Shown here: piece after piece, positions 24,050 through 33,050 of the stretch | Layout: each line of letters opens with the position of its first letter | Position numbering within the stretch: position 1 is the first letter of the stretch | From: an uncultured Rhodospirillaceae bacterium | Lineage (GTDB): Bacteria; Pseudomonadota; Alphaproteobacteria; Azospirillales; Azospirillaceae | Direction: 5' to 3' | NCBI GenBank assembly: GCA_937927415.1 | Contig: CALBDS010000012.1 | Location: 17,761-81,760 of the forward strand | DNA length: 64,000 nucleotides | The notes under the pieces: generated by a model | Database searches by the model: none | Told to the model about the DNA's origin: nothing | Seen by the model: the letters and a program-made list of their open reading frames with translations, nothing else | Made by a program: the position numbers and the translations under genes

Positions 24050-24535
24050 ATGACCGATTGCCATTGCGGTTCCGGCCGCGCCTTTGACGACTGCTGCGGC
24101 CCCTACCTGTCGGGTGCCGCCCTGCCGCCCACGGCGGAGGTGCTGATGCGCTCGCGCTATTCCGCCTTCTGCACCCAGAATGTGGACTATCTGCACGACA
24201 CGCTGCTGCCGTCCACCCGCCACGACTTCAACCGCGAGCATGTGGCCGAATGGGCGGCCAACAGCCAATGGACCGGGCTTGAGGTGCGCCGCACCGTCAA
24301 GGGTGGCGAGACCGACACCGAAGGCGATGTGGAATTCGTCGCCCGCTTCACGGTCAAGGGCGAGGGCTACGTCCACCACGAAACCGGCACCTTCGCCAAG
24401 GAGGATGGCCGCTGGTACTATGTGGACGGCATCATGGGCCAGAAGCCGCGCACCGCGGCCAAGATCGGCCGCAACGACCCCTGCCCCTGCGGATCGGGCA
24501 AGAAGTACAAGAAATGCTGCGGGGCGGCGGCCTGA
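24050..24535 (+). CDS. YchJ-family protein with two SEC-C zinc motifs
   Basis: The 161-residue product has one SEC-C motif at each end: CHCGSGRAFDDCCGPYL at the start and NDPCPCGSGKKYKKCCG at the end. Between them is the YchJ domain (LMRSRYSAFCTQNVDYLHDT, then WTGLEV). SEC-C modules bind zinc and, in SecA, help bind SecB and ribosomes. The role of YchJ-type proteins is not established. GGGAG precedes the ATG by about ten bases. Confidence 0.92.
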   Translation: MTDCHCGSGRAFDDCCGPYLSGAALPPTAEVLMRSRYSAFCTQNVDYLHDTLLPSTRHDFNREHVAEWAANSQWTGLEVRRTVKGGETDTEGDVEFVARFTVKGEGYVHHETGTFAKEDGRWYYVDGIMGQKPRTAAKIGRNDPCPCGSGKKYKKCCGAAA

Positions 24536-24599
24536 CCATCATGCCGGGTGGGCGGCTTCGGTGACGCCCGCCCGGTGATTCTCTCAGTTCAGCGTTTTC

Positions 24600-25838
24600 T
24601 CAATTCAACGTTTCCGGGGCACGGCGGGTCAACAGGCGGTCGATGGGCAGATGCACGCTGACCGCCGTCCCGCCGCCGGGGGCCGTGCCCAACGCCACCG
24701 ACCCGCCGTGCAGTTCGGCGTACCGCTGGGCGATGGGCAGACCAAGGCCAATACCCTCGTGCCGGCGCACCCGCACCGCATCGCTGTGGGTGAAGGGGTT
24801 GAAAATGTGCCGCGTCAGGGCTTCGGGAATGCCCGGACCGTCGTCGGTGACGGTGATGGTGACCCATGCCTCGCTCAGGGTCGTCTCAAGGGTCACGGTC
24901 CCGCCGGGGTGGTTGAATTTCACCGCGTTGTCGAGAATGTTGAGGATGATGTCCCGCAGCCGCCGCTGATCGGCGCGCAGGCTGACCGGCGGGCAGCGAT
25001 GGCTCACGAGTCGCACCTGCCGCCCTTCCGCTTTGGGATGGATCGCCGCTAGGCAGGCGTCGAGAAGCTGCGGCAGCCGCACTTCCGATTCCAGCAGTTC
25101 AAGGGCGCCGGTCGTCCCGCGGGTGTAGTCGAGGATTGAATTGACCATCGACAGCAGCGTCTTGCCGCTGTCCTCGATCATGGTGACATAATCACGGTAG
25201 TCCGGGTGGCCCAACGGCCCCAGCGACTGCGCGGCCATCACCTCGGCAAAACCGATGATGGAATTGAGGGGTGTGCGCAATTCGTGGCTCATCACCGCCA
25301 GAAAATCCAGCTTGGCCCGGTTGGCCTGACGCGCGTCGGCCAGGGCCTGGGTCAACTCCGCGGTGCGCTCCGACACCCGCTGTTCCAATTCCCGGTTCAA
25401 GGCGGCGGCGCGGCGGTAGAGCGTGCGGATCTCCAGCATGTTGCGCACGCGATGCAGGAGTTCCCAGGTGATGAAGGGCTTGGTCAGGAAATCGTTGGCC
25501 CCCATCTCCAGCGACCGGCGGCGGGTGTCCTGGTCGGTCTGGGCGGTCAGGACCAGGATCGGCACATGGTCGCCGGCGTAGATGGTCTTGATCTGCTCCA
25601 TCAGCTCGAAACCGCTCAGGTGCGGCATGCGGATGTCCAGCAGGATCAGGTCGAACACCTCGGCCCGCAGCAGAGCGGCAACCTTGCGCGGATCGGTTTC
25701 CCCCCGCACGCGCTGATAGCCGGTGTGGATGAGTATTTCCTGGAGAAGCTCCACATTGGCCATGTTGTCGTCAACGACCAGGATGGAGGAATCCTGAAGA
25801 GCGCCGTCCGGTTCCCGGCCGAGATGTGTGGGTGTCAT
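24600..25838 (-). CDS. Response regulator-histidine kinase hybrid
   Basis: The 412-residue cytoplasmic product has a receiver domain first (phospho-acceptor Asp68 in LILLDIRMP, Thr in VLTAQTD, Lys in LTKPF), then a coiled linker (about 140-175), then a HisKA domain (His185 in AVMSHELRTPLNS) and an HATPase domain (N-box LDNAVKFNH, G1 DDGPGIP, G2 GIGLGLPIA). No membrane sensor exists, so input comes through the receiver from another kinase. A partner regulator is not adjacent. The ATG at 25838 is preferred over the GTG at 25868. Confidence 0.93.
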   Translation of the reverse strand: MTPTHLGREPDGALQDSSILVVDDNMANVELLQEILIHTGYQRVRGETDPRKVAALLRAEVFDLILLDIRMPHLSGFELMEQIKTIYAGDHVPILVLTAQTDQDTRRRSLEMGANDFLTKPFITWELLHRVRNMLEIRTLYRRAAALNRELEQRVSERTAELTQALADARQANRAKLDFLAVMSHELRTPLNSIIGFAEVMAAQSLGPLGHPDYRDYVTMIEDSGKTLLSMVNSILDYTRGTTGALELLESEVRLPQLLDACLAAIHPKAEGRQVRLVSHRCPPVSLRADQRRLRDIILNILDNAVKFNHPGGTVTLETTLSEAWVTITVTDDGPGIPEALTRHIFNPFTHSDAVRVRRHEGIGLGLPIAQRYAELHGGSVALGTAPGGGTAVSVHLPIDRLLTRRAPETLN

Positions 25839-25935
25839 GCCGCCGCCATTCCTCTCGTCGTCCCCCACGCACAGTATAGATGGAATGGATCAATCAAAAT
25901 TTCCTAATTAATCGTACCGCATGGAAAACCGGCGG

Positions 25936-26385
25936 TCAGGCTTTTTTCTCCCACGTGCCCCGCTCGTTTTCCTGCCAATAGGTCAGGGCGTGCCCCGCGG
26001 CCTTGCACGTCCGCCAACGGCTGCGGGCCGCGGCCACCGCCTCCTCGTCGCGCCCGTCGAACAGGTCGCAGACAAGATCGAAATCCCCCACCCGGCCGCA
26101 CTCCACCCCATCCACCAGCATCAGGACGGTGGCGCCGTTGGGATTCTCGTCCGAATCGGTGAGCCACACCGGCTGGTCGGCGGCAAACCCGTCGCGGGCA
26201 CTGCCGTGGGGCAGGAAACCGGCGGGATCATAGGTCCACAGATGTTGGGTCAGGGCTTCCACCCGTTCCGGCGATCCGGCCATGACCACCGCACGCCACC
26301 CGCGCTCCACCGTCTTTTCCAGGAGCTTGGGCAAAGCCATCTCCAGGGTCCGGCGCTGCAGGTGATAGAAACGCACGTCGGTCAT
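25936..26385 (-). CDS. holC: DNA polymerase III chi subunit
   Basis: The 149-residue product fits the chi fold: VRFYHLQRRTLEMALPKLLE, RGWRAVVMAGSPERVEAL, LWTYDPAGFLPHG, then QPVWLTDSDENPNGATVLML. Chi links the clamp loader to single-strand binding protein. It follows pepA by 13 bp on the same strand, the classical pepA-holC order, which supports the assignment strongly. The start lacks a strong ribosome site and is probably coupled to pepA translation. Confidence 0.93.
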   Translation of the reverse strand: MTDVRFYHLQRRTLEMALPKLLEKTVERGWRAVVMAGSPERVEALTQHLWTYDPAGFLPHGSARDGFAADQPVWLTDSDENPNGATVLMLVDGVECGRVGDFDLVCDLFDGRDEEAVAAARSRWRTCKAAGHALTYWQENERGTWEKKA

Positions 26386-26398
26386 GGCCGGGATACCG

Positions 26399-27901
26399 TC
26401 ACTTGCTCTCGTAACAGTCGGCGACGAAGCGGTCGAGCAGCCGGACGCCGAAGGCGGTCGCCCCCTTGGGCACGGTGGCGCCGTCCTTCTTGGCCCAGGC
26501 AACACCGGCGATGTCCAGATGCGCCCACGGCACGTCACCGACGAAACGCTTCAGGAACTGCGACGCGGTGATGGAGCCGCCGTTGCGCCCCGACCCGGTG
26601 TTCTTCATGTCGGCGATGTCGGAATTGATTTCCTTGTCATAGGCCTCGCCCATGGGCATCCGCCACAGCGGCTCCCCAACCGCCTTGCCGGCCCCGGCCA
26701 GATGGGCGGCCAAGGTGTCGTCGCTGGCAAACAGACCGGCGTATTCACTGCCCAGAGCCACCACGATCGCCCCGGTCAGGGTGGCGAGATCGACCATCAG
26801 CCGCGGGTTGAAGGTTTCCTGCGCGTACCACAGGCAATCGGCCAGCACCAGCCGCCCTTCGGCGTCGGTGTTGATGACCTCGATGGTCTGGCCGGACAGG
26901 GAGGTCACCACGTCACCGGGGCGCTGGGCGGTGCCCGACGGCATGTTTTCCACCAGCCCGACGATGCCGACCGCGTTCACCTTGGCCTTGCGGGCGGCCA
27001 GCGCGCGCAAGGTGCCGATGACGGCGGCGGACCCGCCCATGTCCCACTTCATCTCCTCCATCCCGGCGGCGGGCTTGATGGAGATGCCGCCGGAATCGAA
27101 GGTCACGCCCTTGCCGATGAAGGCCAGCGGGCGCTTGTCCTCCGCGTCCGGGTCGCCGTCCCAGCGCAGGGTGACCACCCGCGGTTCCCGCGCGCTGCCC
27201 TGAGCCACCCCCAGCAGGGCGCCCATGCCCAGTTTCTTCAGCGCGGCCAGATCCAGCACCTGCACCGCCAGCCCGAATTCCGTCAGCCCCAGGCACGCCT
27301 GCGCCAGGGATTCGGGATAAAGGACGTTGGCCGGTTCCGACACCAGATCGCGGGCGAAGGACACCGCATCGGCCACCGCGGACAGGGGCGCGAACGCCGC
27401 CTCGGCCGCCTCCGGCGCATCGGTCAGCAGGGTGACATTGGTGAGGGAGGGCTTCTGATCCTTCCCTTCCTTGGTCCGGTACTTGTCGAAGCGGTAGCTG
27501 CGCAGGCGGATGCCGAACGCCGCTTCCGCGGCGGCGGCGGCCGGAGACAGAGCCAGCCCCGCCGGCAGGTCGAGGGCCAGTGCCGCTTCGGTGTCGCCGG
27601 TCTTGTCCAGGGCGGCCACGCTGGCCCCGCCCACCGCCTGAAGCGTCAGGGCGTCGATCTGGTCCGCCTTGCCCAGCCCCACCAGCAGCACCCGCGACAG
27701 TTCCAGCCCGTGGGGGGCGAGAATCATCAGGGTTTCTTCCCGCTTGCCGGTGAAACGGCTGGCCCCCATGGCGCGGGTCAGCGCGCCGCCGGTGGCTTCG
27801 TCGATGGCCTTGCCGGTGGCGCCCAGGGTGCGTTCGGCACCGACGGTCACGGCCAGGGCACCGGCCTTCGGCGTGGCGGGTTTAGCGAAGGACAACGTCA
27901 T
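26399..27901 (-). CDS. pepA: Leucyl aminopeptidase (M17, cytosol aminopeptidase)
   Basis: The 500-residue product has the two-metal M17 centre: GKGVTFDSGGISIKP, MKWDMGGSAAVIG and the family signature NTDAEGRLVLAD. The N-terminal 170 residues form the regulatory domain. It removes N-terminal residues from peptides in the cytoplasm, and in some bacteria PepA also binds DNA. AGAGGG precedes the ATG. The gene begins the pepA-holC unit. A perfect nine-base dyad (27960-27968 with 27979-27987) lies in its upstream region. Confidence 0.96.
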   Translation of the reverse strand: MTLSFAKPATPKAGALAVTVGAERTLGATGKAIDEATGGALTRAMGASRFTGKREETLMILAPHGLELSRVLLVGLGKADQIDALTLQAVGGASVAALDKTGDTEAALALDLPAGLALSPAAAAAEAAFGIRLRSYRFDKYRTKEGKDQKPSLTNVTLLTDAPEAAEAAFAPLSAVADAVSFARDLVSEPANVLYPESLAQACLGLTEFGLAVQVLDLAALKKLGMGALLGVAQGSAREPRVVTLRWDGDPDAEDKRPLAFIGKGVTFDSGGISIKPAAGMEEMKWDMGGSAAVIGTLRALAARKAKVNAVGIVGLVENMPSGTAQRPGDVVTSLSGQTIEVINTDAEGRLVLADCLWYAQETFNPRLMVDLATLTGAIVVALGSEYAGLFASDDTLAAHLAGAGKAVGEPLWRMPMGEAYDKEINSDIADMKNTGSGRNGGSITASQFLKRFVGDVPWAHLDIAGVAWAKKDGATVPKGATAFGVRLLDRFVADCYESK

Positions 27902-28031
27902 CCGACCCTCTTTCTTTCATCTGCTGCATGGCCTCCTGGACGGCCCAGCAAATGCTTTCCCGGCGCCCCTGTCAAGGCGGGCGCCGGAGCCGGCGGGGAT
28001 TTGAGCCAGCAAGGGATTTGAGATGAAGCGA

Positions 28032-28331
28032 TTACCGCAACAGGGCGGTACGGCGGCGGATGGTCGCCAGCGTCAGGGCGTGATGGCTGATCTGGGCGCG
28101 AAAGTCGCGGTCCACCTTGCTGAAGGCGGAATAGGCAAAACGGATGGACGCATCGGTTTTCAACCGCATGGCTTCGTCCAGCGCGTTGCGCAGGGTCCGC
28201 AGCTCAACCACCCCATGGACATAAACCATGTCCACGGCGGCGGCGAGAATCTCCACCGAACACAGTGTCGCGCGGTCGTCCAGGGTCAGCGGCACGGGTG
28301 GAGCACATGATGGTTGAAAGTCTGGAGCCAT
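28032..28331 (-). CDS. Small hypothetical protein, second of a pair
   Basis: From ATG 28331 the product is 99 residues: MAPDFQPSCAPPVPLTLDDR, then SVEILAAAVDMVYVHGVVEL and RTLRNALDEAMRLKTDASIR. It is helical, soluble and has no recognised family. It follows the 59-residue gene by 16 bases with no strong ribosome site, suggesting coupled translation. Codon use matches neighbouring genes. Confidence 0.5.
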   Translation of the reverse strand: MAPDFQPSCAPPVPLTLDDRATLCSVEILAAAVDMVYVHGVVELRTLRNALDEAMRLKTDASIRFAYSAFSKVDRDFRAQISHHALTLATIRRRTALLR

Positions 28332-28347
28332 TCTAGCAGGCAGGCCG

Positions 28348-28527
28348 TTACACTTCCAGGGCGCGGGCCTGCTCCAGGTGTTCGCGGGCCGCGGCCAATT
28401 GCACACGGCAGCGGGCAAAGGCATCGGCAAAGCTGGGCGAGGAATCACAGACCCGGATATCCAGCAAGGTTGCGGAGGCTTGGTCCAGCAGGCTGAGGCG
28501 CCGAAACAGGATTTCGCGGGCGGGCAT
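28348..28527 (-). CDS. Small hypothetical helical protein, first of a pair
   Basis: From ATG 28527 (AGAGGA ten bases upstream) the product is 59 residues: MPAREILFRRLSLLDQASAT, DIRVCDSSPSFADAFARCRV, then AREHLEQARALEV. It is a helical hairpin-like protein with no known family. The DNA upstream (28540-28620) is AT-rich and likely promoter-bearing, with TATAAA on the minus strand near 28600. Confidence 0.5.
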   Translation of the reverse strand: MPAREILFRRLSLLDQASATLLDIRVCDSSPSFADAFARCRVQLAAAREHLEQARALEV

Positions 28528-28737
28528 GTCGGTGTTTCCTCTCCATATTTCTAATGAAACGGTTATGCCTGTATTCACTTCATATTTGTTGCGCATTTTA
28601 TACATATCCCGTGCGGCAAGCCATGCACGAGCCGGGGACAAAAAATCATTTTCCCATCCAAGGGTTGAGGCATAGGTCAGAATGCTTCCCAACCGCTGCC
28701 GCTAACAGGATGGCATACGTCAGTATGCGAGAAGAGG

Positions 28738-30081
28738 CTAAAGCGGGCGTGTGGTGTTCAGAATACCGCTCATGATGCGGTTGGCCTCGGCGGGACCGGC
28801 AATCAGTTCCACCATGCGGATGGCCTGGAAACCGACCGGCCCGGCCTGCATCGGCTCGCCCCCGCCGGCGGCGAAGGCGGTGCGGGCGGTATCGGCGAGG
28901 GAGGCAACGGTGCTGTCGGTCACCGCCCGCACCTCGGTGCGCATTCCCAGCCCGTCGGCGACGGCGCTGCATTTGCGCAAGGCCCGCGCGTGGTTTTCCG
29001 CTTCCAGCAGCCGTTCCCGGCCGGTATCGGTTTCGGTGGGAGGGGCCAGGGCGGCCAGGATCGACGGCCCCGCCCCGTCCAGCACCTGGGTGCGCACCAG
29101 ATCGTGGAGCGCAGCCCGCACCCGTTGCAGCCGCGGTTCGAACGCCGGACGGGCGCTGGCCCCCAGGGCCTCGCGGGTCGCGGTCAGCCCGGCGGCCAGA
29201 TGGACGGCAAGATCGGCGACCGCCAGCCGGTTGCCCGGCCCGGCCCCGTCCGCGGCCATACGGGCCGCCCGCTCCTCGATGGACGCGACGATGCTGTCGC
29301 TGATCGCCAGGAACAGCCCGGCACGGTCGGCCCCGCGCAGGCCGAAATCCATCCCCGACAACGCCGGCAGCAGGTGCGCCGGTTCCGCCAGCCGGGCCGC
29401 AGCCGCCAGGATGAACACGGTCAGCGCCGGCGGCCGTTCCCGCACCACCCGGCGGCCCAGGCGCTGGATGCCCTCCAGATGGTCGGGGTGCAGCTTGGGC
29501 AGCGGCTTGGGCGTCAGCAGCGCCTGAAGCTCGTGCAGTTCGGGGGCAATCGCCATCAGGTGGGCGATGTCGGTCACCGCCGCCACCCGGCCCGGATTGA
29601 CGCGGGCGTCCAGTTCCTCCATCAGCCGGCCGATTTCCGCCTGCCGGGCGATGTGTTCGGTGGCTTCCGCCCCGATGGCCCACAACTCCTGCTGCACGGT
29701 GGCGCGCATCACCGGATCATCGGCACCGGCCTGCAGCCGGCCGTTGAGAGCGGCCATGCGCTCCGGTCCGGCGTGGCGTTCCACCAGCGGCCACAGGCGG
29801 TTGACCAGATCCCGCTCGACCACCCGCGGCGGCTTGGGTGCTGCGGGGTCGAAGGGGACGAACAGATCCTCGAACGGCTGGCAGAACAGCCGTTTCAGCG
29901 CCGGGCGCCGCCGCGGGCGCACCACCGCCAGCCGCGAACGGATCAGGGAGAAGGTCTTGCGCACCTCCGGGTGGTCGGCCATGTGCTCCAGCAGCCCGAC
30001 CACCTGACGGAAGCGGCCTTCGTCGATGTCCAGCAGCGTGCCGCCCAGGGCCAGCAGCGATGCGGCCTCCCCCGCGCTCAT
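28738..30081 (-). CDS. Uncharacterised 447-residue helical protein, second gene of a coupled pair
   Basis: From ATG 30081 the product begins MSAGEAASLLALGGTLLDID. It is soluble, almost wholly alpha-helical by composition, Ala/Arg/Leu-rich, with no signal peptide, membrane helix, nucleotide-binding loop or metal motif. One stretch, RPRRRPALKRLFCQPFEDLF at about 51-71, is strongly basic and could contact nucleic acid or a partner. Its start overlaps the upstream gene's stop (ATGA), so the two products are made together. I do not recognise the family. Confidence 0.75.
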   Translation of the reverse strand: MSAGEAASLLALGGTLLDIDEGRFRQVVGLLEHMADHPEVRKTFSLIRSRLAVVRPRRRPALKRLFCQPFEDLFVPFDPAAPKPPRVVERDLVNRLWPLVERHAGPERMAALNGRLQAGADDPVMRATVQQELWAIGAEATEHIARQAEIGRLMEELDARVNPGRVAAVTDIAHLMAIAPELHELQALLTPKPLPKLHPDHLEGIQRLGRRVVRERPPALTVFILAAAARLAEPAHLLPALSGMDFGLRGADRAGLFLAISDSIVASIEERAARMAADGAGPGNRLAVADLAVHLAAGLTATREALGASARPAFEPRLQRVRAALHDLVRTQVLDGAGPSILAALAPPTETDTGRERLLEAENHARALRKCSAVADGLGMRTEVRAVTDSTVASLADTARTAFAAGGGEPMQAGPVGFQAIRMVELIAGPAEANRIMSGILNTTRPL

Positions 30082-31181
30082 GCCGCGTGCGCCTTTACCG
30101 CCTCGATGCGGGCCACCAGATCGGCGTCGAGCTGGCCGGTGCGCCAATCCACATAGGCCCGGACCGACCGGCGGTTGGCCGCCATAATCCGGTCGGCGGC
30201 AAGGCTCATGTCCATGCGGTCCTCGTCCTTGGGCAACAGGGGCAGCACGCGGAAGATGTCGTTGACCGCCCTTTCCTGCTCGACCCGCCCCTGCCCGTGC
30301 GCCTGTTCCCAGGTGGCGATCAGAAAGTCCCAGCCGTCCAGCAGCCACGCCATGCGGATGCAGGCCCGCCGCAGATCGGCGCGCTGCTCCTCCCACCCGC
30401 GCAGCAACGTCTCGAAGCGTTCGATCCAACCGTCGATCCGCCCGGCAACCCCTTGGGCATGGGTGAGCGTGTGCTCCGCCACCTCGGCGCAGAATCCGGC
30501 GATGGGGGCCGCCTCGGACACGTTGCCGGTGGCCCAGGCGTCCATGCCGTCGCGCAAGCCGGCCAGCCCGCGCATCAGCCGCCGCAGCCGCGCCGGACGG
30601 GGGGAGGTCGCCAGCCCGATGGGTTCCATGAAGGCGGCAATCTCCGCCACCCGCAGATACAGCTCCTTCGCCTCGATCCCCAGACGCTGGGCGGCCCGCA
30701 GCATGTAGCCACGGGTCAGTTGCTGCCCCTCGGCCGAGGCAAGACCGGCGCGCAGGATGTCGGCGGACTCCAGCCCCACCGCCCGCAGCACCTCGGCAAT
30801 CAACTGGAAATTGATGAGAAGCCGTTGCTCTTCCTCATCCGCCAGGGCGGCGGCGGCGGCTTCGGCGGCCAGCGGCCCGGCCAGCCCGGTGCGGGCGGTT
30901 TCCAGGGCGGCCTTGCGGATGTCTTCGGGCGAACAGCCGCCGGAACGGACGATCAGATCCTGTAAAAAGCTGTCGTGAACCGTCATGGGAAAGGCCAGCG
31001 GCAGCGACGACCACCCCACCACATACACCCCCCGCCCTTCGGACAGGTTGGGGATCAGCACCTCCAACCCGCCGCGCTCGTCCCGCCGCACCCGCGTCTG
31101 GGCCAGAGTCGGCGTGGTGAAGGGCACCGCGGCCCCCCGCTCCTCGAAGGTGGAGGGGGCATAGTTGGTCAGGGAACGCAT
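30078..31181 (-). CDS. Uncharacterised 367-residue protein, first gene of a coupled pair
   Basis: From ATG 31181 (AAAGG nine bases upstream) the product begins MRSLTNYAPSTFEERGAAVP. The first 90 residues look beta-rich (TRVRRDERGGLEVLIPNLSE, then GVYVVGWSSLPLAF) and the rest is helical. There is no signal peptide or membrane segment. It overlaps the next gene by four bases. No family recognised. The tight coupling suggests that the two proteins form a complex. Confidence 0.75.
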   Translation of the reverse strand: MRSLTNYAPSTFEERGAAVPFTTPTLAQTRVRRDERGGLEVLIPNLSEGRGVYVVGWSSLPLAFPMTVHDSFLQDLIVRSGGCSPEDIRKAALETARTGLAGPLAAEAAAAALADEEEQRLLINFQLIAEVLRAVGLESADILRAGLASAEGQQLTRGYMLRAAQRLGIEAKELYLRVAEIAAFMEPIGLATSPRPARLRRLMRGLAGLRDGMDAWATGNVSEAAPIAGFCAEVAEHTLTHAQGVAGRIDGWIERFETLLRGWEEQRADLRRACIRMAWLLDGWDFLIATWEQAHGQGRVEQERAVNDIFRVLPLLPKDEDRMDMSLAADRIMAANRRSVRAYVDWRTGQLDADLVARIEAVKAHAA

Positions 31182-31287
31182 CGCCACGGCCTTTCGCAAA
31201 CGCCCGATCCGGGCGGCGCACGATGATTTCCCTTAAAAGAACATAAAATTTTACACGCTTCAACGGGTGTCCGCTCAGGCGCCGGTC

Positions 31288-31593
31288 TCAGCGGGCGTAG
31301 ACCTTCGGCTCGGCGAAGTTCAGATGGTCGATCAGCGCCTGGCTGACGCAGCCGTCAACCGGCAGCTTCGCCTTTTTCTGATAGGCGGTGATGGCGGCAC
31401 GGGTGCGCGATCCGGCCTTGCCGTCCGCGGGGCCGGGCCTGAAGCCGTGCTCGGTCAGGGCTTTCTGAACCCCTTCCGTGTAGCCGCGCAGCGTCTCGCT
31501 GCCCATGGCGTTCTCTTCCCCGCACCGCAGGGCGGCCTGCGCCTGCCCGGTGACAGCCAGCAACGCGACGGCCAGAACAAGCATACGTCCCAT
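31288..31593 (-). CDS. Exported peptidoglycan-binding-domain protein
   Basis: The 101-residue product has a signal peptide (MGRMLVLAVALLAVTGQAQA) and then a single PG_binding_1 repeat: VQKALTEHGFRPGPADGKAG then SRTRAAITAYQKKAKLPVDG. It probably binds cell-wall peptidoglycan in the periplasm. Two cysteines (RCGEE and DGCVS) may bridge. Nothing else in the gene suggests an enzyme. It lies 108 bp downstream of prfB on the same strand, behind the prfB terminator. Confidence 0.8.
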   Translation of the reverse strand: MGRMLVLAVALLAVTGQAQAALRCGEENAMGSETLRGYTEGVQKALTEHGFRPGPADGKAGSRTRAAITAYQKKAKLPVDGCVSQALIDHLNFAEPKVYAR

Positions 31594-31617
31594 ACCGACC
31601 CTCCCTTATCCCGGGTT

Positions 31618-31638
31618 CCAAGGGCCGCCGGCCCTTGG
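31618..31638. repeat. Perfect palindrome, possible REP-like element
   Basis: CCAAGGGCCG-C-CGGCCCTTGG has ten-base arms round one central base and is followed by ACTTTTAAG. Such CCAAGGGCC palindromes often occur as repeated extragenic elements in this group. It is the only such copy noticed in the window. Confidence 0.5.
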
Positions 31639-31644
31639 ACTTTT

Positions 31645-31675
31645 AAGAAAACACGAAGGGAAGATCCCCTTCGTG
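31645..31675 (-). terminator. Terminator of prfB
   Basis: On the minus strand CACGAAGGG pairs with CCCTTCGTG round a six-base loop and is followed by TTTTCTT, 26 bases beyond the prfB stop. Confidence 0.9.
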
Positions 31676-31701
31676 CGTCCCGATTGCCTCTTTGCTTGAA
31701 G

Positions 31702-32827
31702 TTACGCCCCGTCCTGTTCGTCGCTCTGCCCCTTGATGCGGGCGGCGAGAGCGGCTTCCAGGAAGCGGTCGATATCGCCGTCCAACACGCCCTGGGTGTT
31801 GGAGGTTTCCACCGACGTGCGCAGATCCTTCACCATCTGGTAGGGATGCAGCACATAGCTGCGGATCTGGTGGCCCCAGCCGATATCGGTCTTCTGGGCT
31901 TCCAGTGCCGCGGCGGCGTCTTCGCGGATCTTCAATTCCCGCTCGTACATGCGGGCGCGCAGCATGTCCCACGCCTTGGCGCGGTTCTTGTGCTGGGAAC
32001 GCTCCTGCTGGCAGCTCACCACGATGCCGGTGGGCAGGTGGGTGATGCGGACCGCGGAGTCGGTCTTGTTGATGTGCTGACCGCCGGCACCCGACGCGCG
32101 GTAGGTGTCGATGCGGCAGTCCTTTTCATTGACCTCGATGTTGATCTTGTCGTCGATCACCGGGCTGATCGAGACGGCGGCAAAGCTGGTCTGGCGCCGG
32201 GCCTGGCTGTCGAACGGGCTGATGCGGACCAGCCGGTGGACGCCGGCCTCCGTCTTCATCCAGCCATAGGCGTTGTGGCCCTTGACCTGAATGGTGGCGG
32301 ATTTGATCCCGGCTTCTTCACCGGGGCTTTCTTCCAGCCATTCGGTCTTGTAGCCGTGCTGTTCGGCCCAGCGGACGTACATGCGCATGAGCATGAGCGC
32401 CCAGTCCTGCGCCTCGGTACCGCCGGCCCCGGCGTTGACTTCGACGAAGCAGTCGTTGGCGTCGGCTTCGCCCGACAGCAGGCTTTCGATCTGCAGCTTG
32501 CCCGCGCGGTCGCGCAGGGCGTAGAGCTGGGATTCGGCGTCGGCGACCACATGGGCGTCCCCTTCGGCCTCACCCATCTCGATCAGGTCGAGGGAATCGG
32601 AGAGATCCCGTTCCAGCGCGCGGTAGCCGTTGACCGAGGTTTCAAGCTGGGTGCGCTCGCGCATGATCTTTTGCGCGCGGTCGGGGTCGTCCCACAGCTT
32701 GGGGTCTTCGGACAGGGCATTCAGTTCGTCGAGACGGCGCAGTGCGTTGTCCCAGTCAAAGATGCCTCCTCAGCAGCGCCAGCGAGTCACGGATCTCGCC
32801 AGCGGCCGCTTCGATCTCGGCGCGCAT
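31702..32827 (-). CDS. prfB: Peptide chain release factor 2, with programmed +1 frameshift
   Basis: RF2 ends translation at UGA and UAA. The gene starts at ATG 32827 (GAGGAGG upstream). It reads 23 codons to CTT, meets an in-frame TGA at 32758-32756, and continues in the +1 frame to a stop at 31702, giving a 374-residue product. The second part has the codon-recognition SPF (RISPFDSQ) and the catalytic GGQ loop (GAGGQHINKTDSAVR). The frameshift site is intact, so RF2 synthesis is self-regulated as in most bacteria. Automated calls starting at 32664 miss the first 54 residues. Confidence 0.96.
32755..32770 (-). promoter_or_regulatory. prfB frameshift signal
   Basis: Minus-strand order is AGGAGG (32770-32765), CAT, CTT TGA C. 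An internal Shine-Dalgarno sequence three bases before CTT, a slippery CTT and a poorly read TGA-C stop are the exact elements of the classical RF2 +1 frameshift. Confidence 0.97.
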
Positions 32828-33050
32828 GGGCGTGCCTCCTCGTCAGCCAGAGTGGATATGAAAGCGGGGAGTTATGTAGCGCCTTACGCCCGGCTTTGCA
32901 CCCCCAAACTGGGTTTCCCCGATCGAAAGGACGGGGATGCGCCACCAACGGATAGACCAGCTTGCCCCTCATCGGCGCCCGTTTGCGGGCGGGCGGAGCA
33001 GAAATCACTGTGTCAGCATGGCGCCGGACCAACCCATGCGGTGTGTGCCG

